NCBI GenBank assembly: GCA_036123135.1
Contig: JAZADZ010000057.1
Coordinates: forward strand, 1 to 16,075
From: GCA-2716065 sp036123135
Lineage (GTDB): Bacteria > Bacteroidota > Bacteroidia > Flavobacteriales_D > Parvicellaceae
Reading direction: 5' to 3'
Length of the DNA stretch: 16,075 bases
The notes under the pieces were generated by a model. It was not told the origin of the DNA. It ran no database searches and saw only the letters and a program-made list of their open reading frames with translations. Both the position numbers and the translations under genes were made by a program. Below, in pieces: positions 14,827-16,075 of the stretch (its first letter is position 1; every line of letters begins with the position of its first letter).

Positions 14827-15294
14827 TTAAAGCGCTCTTCTAAAGAAGAATCGTGTGATGAAAACTCCTTGACCGTCATCTTTCCCTGCATTACTTTCAA
14901 CACCACTGCTGATGTTAATAAGCTCCCAGCCCTCATTGGACTTGGCGTTTAGCATACTAGTAACAAGAGCATCGTTAGATGCAATATTTCTAAAATTTAT
15001 ACCTACACCACTAAAGAAATTCAACATTTTGGTTTCTTTAAGGTTGTCAATTTTTGCATCTGACCTTTTTTTAGAACCCATTTTAGTGTCGTTTCCAGCA
15101 CCTCTTTCAGTTGTTAATGCGGTATAGTCCATAACCTGACTATTTTCAATCAATCTAGATCGGCCGAGTCCCATTGGAATTATTGATTCAATGGATGAAA
15201 TGATCTTGTATTCATAGGTTTGGGAGTATGCAGATGAAGGAGTAAGTAAAGAAGATATTACCAATCCTAAAGCAATTATTAATGTTTTTTTCAT
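14827..15294 (-). CDS. Small secreted protein, DUF4177-like
   Basis: 155 residues with a signal peptide (LIIALGLVISSLLTPSSAYS, cut likely before QTYEY). The mature part begins YEYKIISSIESIIPMG and ends with LNAKSNEGWELINISSGVES followed by FITRFFFRR. The pair YEYK...GWEL is the hallmark of DUF4177-type small beta proteins; here about 70 residues with many Lys/Asp lie between, longer than usual. Function unknown, location periplasmic or extracellular. It is a single gene, 109 nt upstream of the relic's frame and on the same strand; a promoter of its own is not obvious in the 114-nt gap before it. Confidence 0.6.
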   Translation of the reverse strand: MKKTLIIALGLVISSLLTPSSAYSQTYEYKIISSIESIIPMGLGRSRLIENSQVMDYTALTTERGAGNDTKMGSKKRSDAKIDNLKETKMLNFFSGVGINFRNIASNDALVTSMLNAKSNEGWELINISSGVESNAGKDDGQGVFITRFFFRRAL

Positions 15295-15408
15295 GATTTG
15301 TGTTTTAATATTATCTAAGTATTATGTTCCTGAGAATCAACTGAAGTTATGAAAATAAATGTTAACCCCAATGGAGAATTTTAAAATAGAGCTAAATTGT
15401 ATTTAAAG

Positions 15409-16005
15409 TCATTGATCTAATTTGGGATTTCTTAAATAGATGAGAAAACAAATATAAGCTGAGTAAAGGCAGATGTAAACTGGGAAAACTGCATACAATA
15501 GGTTGTGATTAAAGCTTATTAGAGAGGTTAACGACCAGCAAGATAGGGAGATAATCCAAGCCCTGGTTTTTTCTTTTTTTGGTTCATTGTATGCTTTAAC
15601 AATTGTTGGAAAGCCAATAATAAAATCCGAAATCACTGCAAAGAAAGTAGTCAACCACGGGTTTTTGGATAGCACATATAAGATTCCACAAAACAATCCC
15701 AACCCTAAAAACAACCAGTCTTGAGCAAGCAGCTGATAGCTTTTTTTAACAAGAGATACTATGCCAATGGCAATGCATCCAAATGTACAGCTAGTGATGC
15801 TCATTAAGCTCCAGTCCCACCCCGTACTTAACACTTGCACTACAATCAGTGTTGCCATAAGCAGTGCCCAGCCAAACCACGTTAGTACGGATGGTGCAAT
15901 CTTTTTTTGCCAAACGTCTTTAAAGTAGGTTAACTGACCAAAGAAGATTAGTAAAGATGCTAAGTATCCAATCGGTTTTTCTAAATCTATAAGTAGTTCA
16001 GACAA
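15409..16005 (-). CDS. Integral membrane protein with PQ-loop-like repeats
   Basis: 198 residues with six or seven membrane helices and short loops: about GYLASLLIFFGQLTYF (13-28), SVLTWFGWALLMATLIVVQVL (39-59), a helix around SCTFGCIAIGIVSLV, WLFLGLGLFCGILYVL, NPWLTTFFAVISDFIIGFP, AWIISLSCWSLTSLI and the C-terminal AVFPVYICLYSAYICFLIYL. Two half-repeats can be seen, each with a Pro- or Lys-rich loop followed by a Trp-rich helix (APSVLTWFGWAL and KTRAWIISLSCW), which recalls PQ-loop/SWEET-type transporters; this is weak evidence. The start is TTG at 16005: an in-frame TAA lies 15 codons upstream with no ATG or GTG between. Function unknown. Confidence 0.6.
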   Translation of the reverse strand: MSELLIDLEKPIGYLASLLIFFGQLTYFKDVWQKKIAPSVLTWFGWALLMATLIVVQVLSTGWDWSLMSITSCTFGCIAIGIVSLVKKSYQLLAQDWLFLGLGLFCGILYVLSKNPWLTTFFAVISDFIIGFPTIVKAYNEPKKEKTRAWIISLSCWSLTSLISFNHNLLYAVFPVYICLYSAYICFLIYLRNPKLDQ

Positions 16006-16075
16006 CTGTTTTTTTAGCGTTAAATATCGTTGATTTTATTGGGATTTTTAAAACGTTTTTAGGCTGCAGATTTTT

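Noticed and set aside
1..16075. CRISPR arrays, tRNA or rRNA genes, insertion sequences
   Set aside because: No regularly spaced repeats, no clover-leaf-like sequences and no transposase motifs were seen on either strand by eye.

Overview
The window looks like a chromosomal piece of a low-GC Bacteroidota genome, most probably a marine or free-living member of Flavobacteriales or a neighbouring order. The signs are Bacteroidota-type -7 boxes (TAnnTTTG), several short lipoproteins with a Cys lipobox, two TTG starts, a TonB-dependent receptor with a carboxypeptidase-like N-terminal domain, a large BNR/sortilin-like secreted protein, a YceI protein and a CtlX amidinohydrolase. There are no rRNA or tRNA genes, no intact transposase and no CRISPR array.

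Layout. Positions 1-5787 are a run of minus-strand genes for the envelope or export: the N-terminus of a TonB-dependent receptor (cut by the window edge), a secreted lipoprotein esterase of the polyhydroxybutyrate-depolymerase/feruloyl-esterase type, a periplasmic YceI protein and a 1128-residue BNR-repeat protein. The receptor has a clear -7 box with a perfect 15-bp palindrome just upstream, in the place where a metal-type repressor would sit. Position 5915 starts a small plus-strand CoA-binding Rossmann protein.

Positions 6352-9499 form a compact plus-strand operon: three lipoproteins (a DUF6175-like protein, a CsgG/TolB-N-like plus helical protein, and a helical-repeat-like protein) followed after 3 nt by a 56-residue, strongly basic small protein that simple ORF calling misses. 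Positions 9570-12066 hold accessory-looking single genes: a PD-(D/E)XK-like protein, a two-helix potassium channel with an RCK domain, and on the minus strand a protein of an uncharacterised family. Positions 12067-12386 are gene-free but contain a GC-richer block of overlapping palindromes and the left arm of an 11-bp inverted repeat.

Positions 12387-13380 carry a YARHG-domain secreted protein gene that appears broken: no usable start codon precedes its signal peptide, and a run of nine T splits the frame. On the minus strand, 14394-13450 is ctlX. It is preceded by an about 80-codon relic of a second amidinotransferase-family gene that has kept a near-perfect promoter and whose stop codon overlaps the ctlX start. 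A small secreted protein and a six- or seven-helix membrane protein close the window.

The two decayed genes flank or lie near an AT-rich accessory stretch (about 6.3-12.4 kb), which suggests a turnover region between core genes. No known defence or secretion system can be named with confidence. The best candidates for undescribed biology are the lipoprotein/small-protein operon, the 11176-12066 family and the palindromic block.
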